DNA from: Sphagnum magellanicum
Taxonomy: Eukaryota; Streptophyta; Sphagnopsida; Sphagnales; Sphagnaceae
Length of the DNA: 64,000 nt
Assembly: GCA_021904315.1 (NCBI GenBank)
Contig: CM038916.1
Location: forward strand, 5,297,065-5,361,064
Direction of reading: 5' to 3'
Position numbers and translations under genes: made by a program. Below are positions 51,262 through 62,229 of this stretch, one piece after another. How positions within the stretch are numbered: the first letter of the stretch is position 1; each line of letters opens with the position of its first letter. The notes beneath the pieces were generated by a model. The model was given only the letters and a program-made list of their open reading frames with translations, made no database searches and was not told the DNA's origin.

Positions 51262-51500
51262 GTGGTATCTGCAAAGTAATGAAATTTTATTAAATCTGAG
51301 TATGAAATGCTGAAACTCAGCATTTAATGCACAAGGTTCGAGAGTAATTATAGTACCAATTGTACAGGTAGGAGCAGAGAAAATATATGCATCAGCAGCA
51401 CAAGTGGTCAAGAAATATGCTGAAGGAAATATGCTGAAATTGGCCGTTCTTGCCCCCTAATTGCCTGACTTTACAGATAACTGTATTGTGTATGTAAATA
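51262..51500 (+). repeat. Dispersed repeat, inverted relative to 26917-27260
   Basis: This is the second member of the hairpin-bearing family. The arms ATGAAATGCTGA (51302-51313) and TCAGCATTTAAT (51317-51328) flank a 3-base loop, with one mismatch compared with the perfect 27.2 kb copy. It lies about 560 bases past the ABCC stop codon. Confidence 0.7.
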
Positions 51501-51779
51501 TGACCATATGCAATTGTTCTTCTTGTGCTGTCAATGTTGCAATAAGTAGGATATGCAATGGAAAACAATGAAGACTCTGTATTCTTTTATAAACACATGA
51601 ATTTATATGCTGCAACAATTGTGTCCCATATCTAAGTGGACTTAAAACTTGATTCATGAGATGTGGTAGTTATGAATTTGGCAGCATTGAATTGTTTTGA
51701 AAGATTTCACTTGTTGGGTTTCTGGCATGTTAAAATTCAGGATGATTGAAACAGGTTTTGTGCTTTCATATAAGGAGGG

Positions 51780-52060
51780 TAAGTAAATGCTTCAACAAAT
51801 GTGTTTCATGCTTGATCGAGCTTATGCTTGATTTACGACAAAGTGAAGTTATGAAATTGGGCATCATAGACTTCAAAAGATTTCACCATGTTAAGATATT
51901 AGGTTAAGATTAAACAGGCATTTGGGCATTTCTCTGCTTGCACCACTTGAAAACCAGGCACCAAGGGCCTGTTCCCTGGCATACATAGCAAGTTCCATGC
52001 ATGTTCCCCATGTGTTCCCAATGTTATTGGGCTGGGTACCTATTTGAATTTTTAGTAACC
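51780..52060 (+). repeat. Direct repeat, left copy (partner 53720-54025)
   Basis: Shared words in order: GCTTATGCTTGATT, GTGAAGTTATGAAATTGGG, GACTTCAAAAGATTTCACCA (partner GGCTTCAAAGATTTCACCA), TTAGGTTAAG, AAACAGG(C/G)ATTTGGGCATT and TAGCAAGTTCC. The two copies bracket the broken HPR copy, which suggests they mark the ends of a tandem segmental duplication. Confidence 0.65.
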
Positions 52061-52249
52061 ACCAGTTCTGGTATTCTAAATACATCAGACCCAGAGAACC
52101 GCCGGTTCCAATTTCGTGAAAGACCAGAATCAAAGAACCACTGGTCCTGGTTATTTCAAAAAAACCCAAAAGTGAAGAACCAGTAAAGAACTGACAGCTT
52201 TCGTGAATTACCACAAGTAAAGATCAGGCGGGAACCGTAGGCAGCTATT

Positions 52250-53578
52250 TTGACTCTGGTCACTTTTTGAGAACCATGGTATATACCAGAAGCAGATCTT
52301 CAATTGTTTGAGAACCATGGTTATGAACCCCAAGATCTGCCCTGATAACCACATGCCGAGGAGGGGTGCAATTTCTAATACCCACTACCTACCCGGCATA
52401 GCTGATGTCTCAGGGAACATAGTTCAAGTCGGGAACTTAGAAATGAGCTGAAAACACTCTATTGTTCCCAATTCTCACCCATAAGAAGGCCTCTGGTCAT
52501 GCTTCCCAGATCCCACCAATACGAAGGCCTCGGACCTGGATCAGGGAATCCAACTCCAAAGGAACAAAATTTGTGTGTTAAAAAAGTGGGGTCCAGGATT
52601 AGATGCAGTCTACCACCATTTCACTAAAATCAATCAAACATCAATAAAAGGGGAGAGAGAGAGAGAGAGAGAGAGCACCTGCAACTCATTCCATGTCAGA
52701 GGAGGTGGACACATGTAAGTCCTCTTCATAAGCTCACTTCACTTCAGTGGAGGATAGCCTCATGAACCATAAGCATATGCTTGGGTGTTTTAGGGTACAG
52801 TCACAAAAGAAAAAGGGTATTTTCCTTTTGTGTTCAGAGACCTTGAGAATTGTGATTCAACGATGTTTCAAGAGATAGATCTTCCACAACTTCAGAATCA
52901 CTAGTTGGATCATGTGTCAGTATCTGCAAAAAATATCAAGCAACAGAGTTTGCTTCTCCTACAAAAGGCAGTCCCACATTTTAACAGGATATCCAACTGG
53001 ATGTGGTGCCAATGCCCTCCTTACTGGGATGTCTGATAGTGGATTTTTGTTGGACATCTTATACTCTTAAGCAGGTTCCCTTCCATCCACCATTTACCAC
53101 AGCTGTTCATGCAACCTTAGACATATCCTTGGTAGGATGCCCTTAGAATGCAAAGCACAGCCACTTTTCATGTGAGAAATCGCAACAAGACTTACCTCAG
53201 GGCCCAATGCATCCAAGACTTTGCGACCGACAATGTGGGTTGTCTCTTTCGTCAGAGCACATGTAAGGACGAGCATGTCTGAATTATTTGCAAGCTCTAA
53301 TATAGTGCCATAGAACTTGTAAGGGACACCAGTCTTCTCCAATTGTGCAAAGTATGGTATTCTGCAACTAAAAGCCTCAGCTCTCTTTGCTATAGCCATG
53401 CCAATTCAACCCAGTCCAACTATGCCCAGGCAATTGCCACTCATCTGGATATTCCATCAACCATCAGCATGAGAGAGCATTCAGTCAGCTTGCAGAGGTG
53501 CTAATTGATAAAGGATTTGGTGCCACTTGGGAGCCCTTACTTCAGACATGGAAAAGCCAACAATGGCAACACTGTACT
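52250..53578 (-). pseudogene. Broken partial copy of the HPR2-like gene (exon 3 and 3' flank only)
   Basis: A rearranged copy of about 56283-59930. The exon 3 equivalent is 53196-53444 (249 bases, same length as the intact exon) with both splice sites kept, and the copy continues through the 5' intron, stopping where the intact gene's exon 2 begins. Inside it, the NAD-binding GLGRIG motif reads GLG-stop-IG because CGA became TGA (about 53406-53408). The exon 4 region is gone and replaced by a 30-base inverted fragment (53028-53057). Two other blocks seen in the intact copy (about 57346-58158 and 58406-58936) are also missing. Introns are retained, so this is a DNA-level duplicate and not a retrocopy. 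It cannot make an active enzyme. Confidence 0.88.
52653..52675. repeat. (GA)n microsatellite
   Basis: About 11 GA repeats. The homologous position in the other copy is the purine-rich tract at about 57309-57343, next to which the two copies diverge. Confidence 0.9.
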
Positions 53579-53719
53579 TCTTTGTGACATTACACTGAAG
53601 ATTAGAACCATCTGGTTGAGATGTGTATGCGATTTTTCTACTTTCTTATTTTGAATATTAACTTATGGTGATTGCGACTTAAGCAACATCACAAAATTGA
53701 AAGAGAAAAACATTGGCTT

Positions 53720-54025
53720 GGCTTATGCTTGATTCATGTCATGTGAAGTTATGAAATTGGGTGATTCATGTCAGTTTTGAAAGATTTAATGTGGAGTTAT
53801 GGTCATAACTTTGAAAGATTTCATGTGAAGTTTTGAAATCGGGTAAATCATAGTTTTGAAACATGTCATGTCAAGTTATGAAATTGTGTGTTGTAGGCTT
53901 CAAAGATTTCACCATATTAAAGATTTTAGGTTAAGGTTAAACAGGGATTTGGGCATTCCTGCTTGCACTTTAAAAAAAAAGCCAAATGCATATTTGTACT
54001 CTTTGGTGTAAATAGCAAGTTCCTT
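53720..54025 (+). repeat. Direct repeat, right copy (partner 51780-52060)
   Basis: Carries the same ordered words as the left copy, plus extra internal reiterations of GTGAAGTT(A/T)TGAAAT and TTTGAAAGATTT between about 53735 and 53895. The internal reiteration suggests local slippage after the duplication. Confidence 0.65.
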
Positions 54026-54029
54026 GATG

Positions 54030-55075
54030 TTAGAATTCAGGGGAACTCCATGAACAACGGTGTTCCCTTTCACATCCCATCTGACTTTGAAGATTCATGC
54101 CTCAGGGGTGAGGCCTTTTGGGGAATGTGAAGGGTGTTTAGGGTTTAGGGTTTATGGGGTGGGGTGGGGGGTGGAGTTTCTTTTTCCAATTCATGTGTTG
54201 CCAATTTATGTTCATCTGTGTTCCCATTCAAAAGTAGGTTCCTAATGATGTTCCCAAATTGCTCTCCATATTGTTCATATGAGGTTCTTACTCGTTCCCC
54301 ATGTGTTCCCATTGTTTATCCCATATTGTTTGCCAAATGCTCCTTATGTTGAATCCACCATTCCCATGTGTGTCCTCATGTTGTTCCTAATAGCACCACT
54401 CTTTGCCCCAATAGGTACCCACCCTCTTAGGAAGGGGTATTAGCCTAGGTTGAAAATGGTGACAAACAATTTTGAAAATACAAATTTCATGTAGCCAGTG
54501 AGAAGGCTCAATATGCACTTAGGGGGTTTAGTTTTTTTCTATTGGGTTTTGGGGAGGAGGAAGGATTTTTTGGCTTTTTTGTTCCTATCAAGTTCCCATC
54601 AAGTTCTCAAAGGGTTCCTCAAGAAGTTCCCAATGATACTTCAATTTTATCCCATATTAGAGAAATTTGCTAAGTCAAGGCTTTTTTTTGCCATCTTGCA
54701 TTTGGGCTTTCATCCATCCTCTCACACTCAGTAAATGAACTATGCTTAAAGGTTCTCATAAAGGACCAAACCCCCAAACTAGTTTCACCTCCCATTTTAC
54801 AACAATACCATAACCTAAGGTCAGTTTCCACATTGACAAAATGGAAAAAAAAATTAAAAAATTCAAGAAATTAATTAGTTTAAAAAATTTGAAATTATTG
54901 AATTTTCCATGATCTATTATGATATTGTCACATGAAGAGTGAAATTATTCAGAGTGTAGCTGATGATAATTATGATCTATTTTCAACATGTCAACTTTAA
55001 ATTTTCATCAAAAATTCATTTCACTATTTTTGGGGATTATTTAATGACAAAATGGACCTTAGGGTAAGGTATATA
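54030..55075 (+). repeat. GTTCCCA-type dispersed repeat, longest copy
   Basis: A block dense in GTTCCCA/GTTCCCC words (about 54175-54400) leads into CAATAGGTACCCA, GGTATTAGCC and AAAATGGTGACAAAC, then GAGAAGGCTCAATATGCACT and a G-rich block (to about 54560), further GTTCCCA words, and finally the CAGTTTCCACATTGACAAAA block (54821-55075). A plant-telomere-like TTTAGGGTTTAGGGTTTA lies at about 54136-54153. No coding content. Confidence 0.7.
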
Positions 55076-56282
55076 TATATTTATTGTGGCAGCTTTTCAA
55101 CATCTGGCTCCCAGTTTCAGCCAAACTAAACTGGTGAAAAATTGGTGATGGGCCGATCGATGTGGATCAATGTGGCACCTTCAAAAATCGACACAAATCA
55201 ACACAGTTCAACATGAGTTCTTTCAGGCTGACTGCGCAGGCATCCATTAGATAATTACTTTGTAAGGCAAACACTAAATAGGTGCAACAAGTTAAATGTG
55301 ACATCGAGTTCAATGCACCTACAATACAATGCTCAACATGAAAAAAAATTGAATTTTAAAAATTATACTTGCACAATTTTCAATGTTGTAAGTATCTTTC
55401 GAACACAATGGTTTTTATAAAAAAATATGATGTGCTGATTAGAAACCTCCTTTCAACCTAAAGATAATTTTTAGGGTTCAATCCTTTTAAAAACAAATTT
55501 AGACAAACAAAATGTATGAAATTTTTTATAGAAGATATAAATAATTTTAAAAGTTAGTTGTTTTTAGAAAGTAACTTCTTTGAGCAAAAGAAGATTAAAT
55601 GTCAATCCCAAGCAAATTCCCCATAGAATAAGAAAAGTTCATTAATGAAAATACTATTTTTTCGGAGAACGATGAATTTTCTTTAGAGAAGAGTTCAAGT
55701 TCCCCAAGGAGAAGTGTTCCTTCTACACAGGGACATAATTGTTCCCCAAGGAAAAGTCAATTTCCACGAGAAACAATGAATTTCCCTTAGAAAAAAGCTC
55801 AAATTCCCCAAGGAAACATATGTTTCAAAACTTTTTGCAATGACAATTATTTTATATTTGTTTTTATATAAGCTTACAACTTACCATTGGAAAGGTCTTT
55901 AAAAAAAAGTACAATTTTTAAGTTGAAAGCATTCCAATCGAAACTCAGATACAAAAATTGTGATCATACAAAATTTCAAACACATTTGCTCCCCAGGGAG
56001 CATGGTTGCTCTTTGGAGGAACATGATTAGGTTGCTCCCCTAAGAACATGGTTTGGGGGGAACAATTCCCTGGGGGAGCAACATGACAGTCTTCCATGAA
56101 TGGTAAAGGATGGGCTGCGGTGCTCTTTTTTCCAGGCAAAATTTCTCTATTTTTATAACTAAGAAATTGAGAAGATTTTGGAAATTTTGGTTCTTCTAGT
56201 GCAAATTCGACCAATTTTTCTATTTAAAACAATTTCACCAAAAAATTGATATAAAAAAGAAAAAGAAAAACACCAATCAGCA
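55076..56282. other. Intergenic with irregular CCCCAAGGA-type repeats
   Basis: AT-rich overall. At about 55690-55830 the words GTTCCCCAAGGA and TTCCCCAAGGAAA recur about three times. At about 55988-56085 related GCTCCCC and GGGAGCA words form partial palindromes. No gene recognised. Confidence 0.45.
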
Positions 56283-56455
56283 GTTTCATACACAGTTATT
56301 TTGACATGTTTCACTTTCTTGAGAACCATCATTGTCCACATCAGAACCAAATCTTATACCGTTTGAGAACCATGGTTATGAACCCGGGGATCTGCCCAGA
56401 TAAAAGGTGGGCGGGGAGGTAGGTGCAATTTCCAATACCTACCCAACAAAGGTCA

Positions 56456-57087
56456 TGCCCATCACTTTTTTTTAAGGGAAAGTACCGTAGTACAAGGGCA
56501 GCTTCAACACGTCTGTCGAATAATTAATTAAATTTGAAGATTCCATGTTGAAAAATTGAATATCACGAAATAATCTTATATATTCTTTATTTTCCTTCAC
56601 AAGATTTTTTATTCTTTGGGGGGGAAAAAATAAATTCCCACAATAAATTTCAACATCTCTACAAATATTTGAATTAGTGTCGAATCTGCCAAGGTACTAC
56701 TAGGGTAGCCAGGCCGGTCACCGAACACTTAATATCTCTGAAGAGTGCAAATTTCTGGAAAGTGATCGTTTGAATTGTATGCCCAAAGAGGAGTTGTAGC
56801 CCTACTATTTGTGCACCCACAGAAAGTTGAATCGTTGCAAAAGATGAAGAAATGAGTCAGACGTGACCCTTCAAAGAAGGAGGGGTCAAGAGAAGAAAAG
56901 AGAAGAAAAACGCGATTTGTAACTTGGAAAAGCTTATTTCTCTTCTTGCTCTTCTATAAATACTCCTTTGCCTCTGCTGTTCAAAGACGAATTGAAGAGC
57001 TCAAGTTAGCGCTCCCAAAACGTTTTAAATCACTCAAAATGAACAAGAGATGAGGAAAATATTAATAAAATGTTCGGTCATAGGGCA
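56456..57087 (+). mobile_element. Candidate solo LTR of about 632 bp inserted in the HPR 3' flank
   Basis: This block is absent from the homologous place in the broken HPR copy (between about 52385 and 52425), so it looks like an insertion in the intact copy. It begins TGCCC and ends GGGCA (short inverted ends with TG...CA), has a TATAAATA at 56955-56962 and an AATAAA at 57064-57069. Flanking bases GGTCA and GGTTG match only partly, so a 5-bp target duplication is not proven. No coding sequence. Another promoter-bearing insertion is possible. Confidence 0.4.
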
Positions 57088-57109
57088 GGTTGCCCTACTT
57101 CGGTACTCA

Positions 57110-59096
57110 AGTGGAGAACTCGGGAATGAGTTGAAAAGACTCTATGTGTTCCCGGTTTCCACTCATAACAAGATCTCTGACCATGATGATGAGGGAATCT
57201 AACTGCAAAAGGAACAAAGTTTCTGTGTTAAAAAAAGTGAGGTCCAATATTTGGTGCAGTCTGTCCACTGTTTCACAGCAGTCAATCAAACACCGCCAAT
57301 AAAGGAAAAAGAGAGAGATAGAGAGATAGAGAGAGAGAGAGAGGAGAAGAAAAACAGGTCCCTTTGGAGCTTCTCAATAACTGCAGCCAGTTTACTAAAT
57401 AAAATAAGTTATAAGGGTTGTCCTCCAAATCATTCTTACATTTCACCTCTGTTGCTCCTCCTTCCAAGCATCATCATTATTGTCGGTTAGCCCATTCAAC
57501 ATGGACACACACACACACACACACACATATATGAGCTATATTCTTATTGTCTAGATGTATGTGAAATGAACAAAGGTCTCTTGATCCTATTGTTGTTCTA
57601 GTCCAGACTCCAGATGCATCCCACCACAGGATTCTGCAATCATTCTATATACCTATGTACTCAAGCAAGATCCTCTCCATTATCTAGCAGTTTCTCTAAA
57701 GTGCAACTCACCACTGATTACAATAGTTGATCATGTGAATTATATTCACATAAAGTCTGCAAATGCAGACAAACCTGGTCACACAACTAAAGATTCTGTC
57801 AACAGTAGAAGTCATCAGCAGTATAGAATCTACTCTCGTGATTTTCACCTACTCTATTTAAAATTTTTGAGGGAGTATTTATTTATATAAATAAGGGTGG
57901 GGAGGGGGGGGGGGAGAGAAAGGTTTTCCATATACATAACAATTGGTAAAAGTAGGGGCATCTTTTGTTCTTTTCACATTTTGAATTCAAGAGAGTACTA
58001 AAGAATACTGGAGACAAAACAGAGGTTCAAAAGTGGGAGAAGAGAATCTAGACCAAGGGCATAGTAGGTACCTCAACTCATGATCCCATTGTGGTGCACT
58101 TGGAAAGATGCTGCTGCCTCCTCTCCTCAGTCCCAGGATATCCTTTGGTACACACAGCACCTGCAACTCATTCCCTGGGGGAGGAGGAGGTGGAAACATG
58201 TAAGTCCCACTCTTCATAAGCCCTCTTCACCTCAATGGAGAACAGACTCATGAATCATGCCATATACTTCAAGGGTGTATATGCAGTCACAAAAGAAAAA
58301 GGATGTTTTCCTTTGCTGCTCAGAGACCTTCAGAAGTGTTACTGAACAATCTGTGAAGAGATTGATGTTCCACAACCTCAGAATCACCAGTTGGCCTGTT
58401 GCCAGTGTCTAAAACTTCCAACTTTAAAAAAATTCAGACTGTCAGCCAGCAAGCAGAAATGTCTTAGACTTAAACTAAAAGAGAAACCAAGTGCTGAAGA
58501 ATTCCACAATAGAAACAATCTCCCAAGCCTGCCATCTCAAATATGGCCAGGGTTCTAGGGGCCGTATTGCACCTGAGTCATACATTGTGTAAGCATTCCT
58601 AGCTCACTGGTATATAGGTTCCCAATTTATCAGTAAGTCTAGCTACATACAAGTTTGGTAACTTGCTAAACCCAAACCCAGTTTATCAGTAACAACTCCT
58701 AACCCTATTCCAAATAATTTTGCTCAGTTAGATACACTGCATGTTGCAAGAGGAATGTCATAAAGACAAACAGGAGAGTTACAGATGAACAAGACGTAAA
58801 GCACTGCCCAACAGACTACAATATGCATCCTTCAGCAGACCATTCAGATTGCAAATATGCTTTCAATTTCTACTTCCTGGACAGGCAGGTTGTTCACTTG
58901 ACGCTCTCTGCCCCAATCACAAGTTGCATATCAAGCAGGATCATGTGTCAGTATCTGCAAAAAAATATCAAGCAACAGAGATTGCTTCTCCTACAAAAGG
59001 CAGTCCCACATTTTAACAGCATATCCAACTGAATGTGCTGTCAATGCCCTCCTAAAAGTGGCCTCCTAGTTTAACAATAAATCCCTGCCACCTTAA
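57110..59096. other. 3' flank of the HPR2-like gene
   Basis: Holds the presumed 3' UTR and a flank shared in pieces with 52425-53020. Simple repeats: (GA)n-rich 57309-57343, (CA)n 57504-57526 and a G run near 57901-57914. The block at about 58158-58405 and the block at 58937-59052 both have counterparts in the broken copy. No gene on either strand was recognised. Confidence 0.5.
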
Positions 59097-61561
59097 TCAG
59101 TTGCAGGGAGTCAACAAAGGCTTCCCCGCAAAGTGTGCTTCCAAATTGCTGACTGCAAGGTCTGCCATAGCCCGCCGTGTTTCCCATGTGCCGCTACCCA
59201 CATGGGGCAACAAGACCACATTATCCATGTTCCACAACTCCTGGGGAACCTGTGGCTCCTTTTCAAACACATCTAAACCAGCACCACCAAGACGCCCTTC
59301 AATCAGTGCCTTCACTAGCTCTTGTTCATCCACCACTGGTCCTCTTGCAATATTGACAAGGAACCCCTGATATGTCCAAAAAACAATCCACTGTCAGACA
59401 TCTGGTACATCTTATACTCCTAAGCAGGTTCCCTTCCATCCACCATTACCACAGCTGTTCATGCAACCTTAAACATATCCTTGGATAGGATTGCCCTTAG
59501 AATGCAAAGCACAGCCACTTTTCATGTGAGAAATCGCAATAAGACTTACCTCAGGGCCCAATGCATCCAAGACTTTGCGACCAACAATGTGGGTTGTCTC
59601 TTTCGTCAGAGCACATGTAATGACGAGCATGTCTGAATTATTTGCAAGCTCTAATACAGTGTCATAGAACTTGTAAGGGACACCACTCTTCTCTGATCGT
59701 GCAAAATATGATATTTTGCAACTAAAAGCCTCAGCTCTCTTTGCTACAGCCATGCCAATTCGACCCAGTCCAACTATGCCCAGGCGCTTGCCACTCATCT
59801 GGATATTCCATCAACCATCAACATGAGAGAGCATTCAGTCAGCTTGCAGAGGAGCTAATTGACAAAGGATTTTGTGCCACTTGGGAGCCCTTACTTCAGA
59901 CATGGAAAAGCCAAAATGGCAACACTGTACCTTGTATGTCAGGGGGTATTGTCCAAGCTTTGGCCAGCAGCCCTTGCGGACATAGCGATCAGCTGCACAA
60001 ACTTGGCGCATGCTGGATAGCAGTAGTGCTATGGCAAGATCTGCACAGTCATCTGTTAATACATCTGGTGTATTGGTGACAGCAATCCCACGTTCCTTGC
60101 ACTTGCGCAAATCCACCTGCCATCCGTGCACACCAGGTGAGTTAGTGCATAATTTGCTACAATCTAGAAAGTCCGACCTTGCCAACAGATTCAATGCAAA
60201 AAGTTCATGGAGATGCTACAGCTGTTGGCATACCAAAAGAACCAGGCAGGATTTAGCTTGGTATTTGCAAGTGCCATAGTATCAGTGGTTCTGTTGACCA
60301 TGTACCAAAGACCAGAAGAGCAACATAAGTAAGAACATCTCAAGGTGTACAAAGAGAATTTTTTCTCTGAAAACTCTCTCTCTCTCTCTCTCAATCTTTT
60401 CCTCTCCTGTGGAACAATTCTCCAGCTCAAGGAATTGAGGCATGCTGTAGACATCTTTGAGTCCAACTTCCCATATGTTATCAATCAGCTAAGAAACGTA
60501 ACATCAAGTCTCCAACAGATCATGAGCCTCCTCAAGAATCTGCTGATCTCGCTTATCATGCCCACCAAGACGCTTTCTAATGTCATGGATTTCCTCGCCG
60601 TGCTGCAGCACGGGAAACAGAAAAAGGCAAAGGAGCAGGCACATTGTTCCACCAACACGATTCATAGGTGCATCAAGCATAGCTGAAGTACGAATTGAGA
60701 CCACTCCGAGCACCAGACATGGACAAAATTTTGTATGAAAACATGATCACCAGAGGAACTGTAGGCTAATGCATTCTATCAGATTTTCTCGATGTGCCAA
60801 AGTTTGTGTCGCTGCGAAGCCCCCCCGTCTGCTGCCACTCTGACACAGAGACAGAGACAGAGAGAAGAACATAGCTTGCAACACAATTGGCTTGCCGTTA
60901 GTAATCTCAGTGAGACTTTTGCCAAAAAACATTCACAGGGCAAAGTCGACGCAGATCCTGGATCAGCACACAAGTAATACCCTAAAGAAACAAGCAGAAA
61001 ACGACCTCGGTCATGCCAATAGTCGTTAACGACGTCGAGGGGTTCAACGGCCTAAAAATCGAGAAAGGAAAACAACTGCATGAGCAGCTTTTTTCTGTCT
61101 TCTCATCGATCTCAACTACGTTACAAGCACTGTTTTTTTTCGGTTCCCCCTCCGCATCACAACGTGCATGTAATAACTTTCCAATCTAGACACCAGACTT
61201 CCCTCAGACTTCCTTCTCCATCGCCATGACATACATGGAAAATACGGAGAGAAGCTACGCATGTCCATTATCTCTAATTCTCTGTCTTATCTCTAATCTA
61301 GCGCACCGGAAAACGCACCTTATCAACGCCGACACTGAAGGCCGACACAATTTCCAGCTTAGGAAGCTTATTGATCAATTCCGCGTCGACAGTGGAGCCC
61401 GTCCATGTTACAAGGCCACGGATCGATTGCGCATTCTGCGCCAAATAACCCTCCTTGTCGCTCTGCTCCCACAAGGGATACAACGTGAACTTGGACTCCA
61501 ACGAGTCCCGCAGATACGGCATCATCATCTTAAGCATCAGAACCCCCGGCTTCGGCCCCAT
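59097..61561 (-). CDS. HPR2: Hydroxypyruvate/glyoxylate reductase, HPR2-like (D-2-hydroxyacid dehydrogenase)
   Basis: NAD(P)H-dependent reductase of hydroxypyruvate and glyoxylate, a cytosolic bypass of peroxisomal photorespiration in plants. Exons on the minus strand: 61319-61561, 59931-60116, 59550-59798 and 59097-59366, giving 81+62+83+89 = 315 aa, all phase 0 with GT/AG introns. Arabidopsis HPR2 is 313 aa. Diagnostic stretches are [30 protein letters not shown], Rossmann GLGRIG (153-158), [39 protein letters not shown] and LLPHVGS. The catalytic triad is present: Arg234, Glu263 and His281. There is no obvious peroxisomal C-terminal SKL (it ends L-L-T-P-C-N), fitting HPR2 rather than HPR1. 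Start is the ATG at 61559-61561; a GTG nine bases upstream is not credible. HPR3 is the main alternative name. Confidence 0.93.
60117..61318 (-). other. Long intron 1 of the HPR2-like gene
   Basis: A 1202-base intron, much longer than the other two (132 and 183 bases). It contains a CT/GA-rich tract near 60372-60390 and an open minus-strand frame at 60504-60713 with a short hydrophobic segment and a charged helix-like tail. I do not recognise that frame and count it as chance or a captured fragment. Confidence 0.6.
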
Positions 61562-62170
61562 CTTCGCCACTAGAGTTGCCGACCGTCGTCCTCCTCCTCA
61601 CGGTGTACTTAATACTGCCACTATTCTACCTATCTCTTCGCACTCACCACCACCACACCTCGTTCTCGTACTCCCAACTGCATCCGCCAAAACTTCCAGA
61701 TTCCCGGAAATCCCTCGAGCTCCTCTTCCTCCTCCTCCTACTCCTCTCCTCCCCTCCCCTCCCCTCCCTCGCCGCTCTTGTCTTTTCCTCTTGTCCTGGT
61801 CGCTGTTCTGTTCTGTTCTCTGCGTTTCTGTGAGCGCGTACGCGCGCGAGCGAGTGCGGGAGTGCGTGCGTGCGCGCGCTTGGGAATCGATCCAGGGATC
61901 GAACTCAGGCGCTGCCTGCCTTTCAATGGGGCTTAGAAAGAAAGTACCTACCTATATAGCTACTACCTACTTACTACCTTACCACCTATGAGATGGTTAC
62001 CTTCTTTTCCACATCTTTTTTTCAACTTGCAATTATAATCACTCTTTTGTTTTTTTGAGGGCCCCTCTTTTGGGGCTTTTGAGTTGAGTTATTACATAGC
62101 TTTACAGAATCTCCCATTTTTTAAAAAGTTGGGCCCCAGCCCCACCCCCCCTCCCCCAGAAGGGGTGGGG
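61562..62170. promoter_or_regulatory. Upstream region of the HPR2-like gene
   Basis: Promoter and 5' UTR must lie here. C/T-rich repeats (61718-61775) are followed by an unusually CpG-dense stretch of CG dinucleotides at 61830-61882. The minus strand at about 61880-61920 contains a tRNA B-box-like GAGTTCGATCCC. No TATA box was assigned. Confidence 0.45.
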
Positions 62171-62229
62171 TTTGTGTGGAATCATGTCAGTGGAAAGGAG
62201 TTTCTCCGAGTTTCTTCAACCCAGGAAAG

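Noticed and set aside
52250-53578. The HPR partial copy as a processed retrocopy or a second live HPR gene
   Set aside because: Intron sequence is retained on both sides of exon 3, exons 1, 2 and 4 are missing, and a stop interrupts the NAD-binding motif.
60504-60713. Minus-strand open frame in HPR intron 1 with a hydrophobic segment
   Set aside because: It cannot be joined in phase to the HPR exons, is not needed for a full-length enzyme, and shows no recognised family; short open frames of this size are expected by chance.
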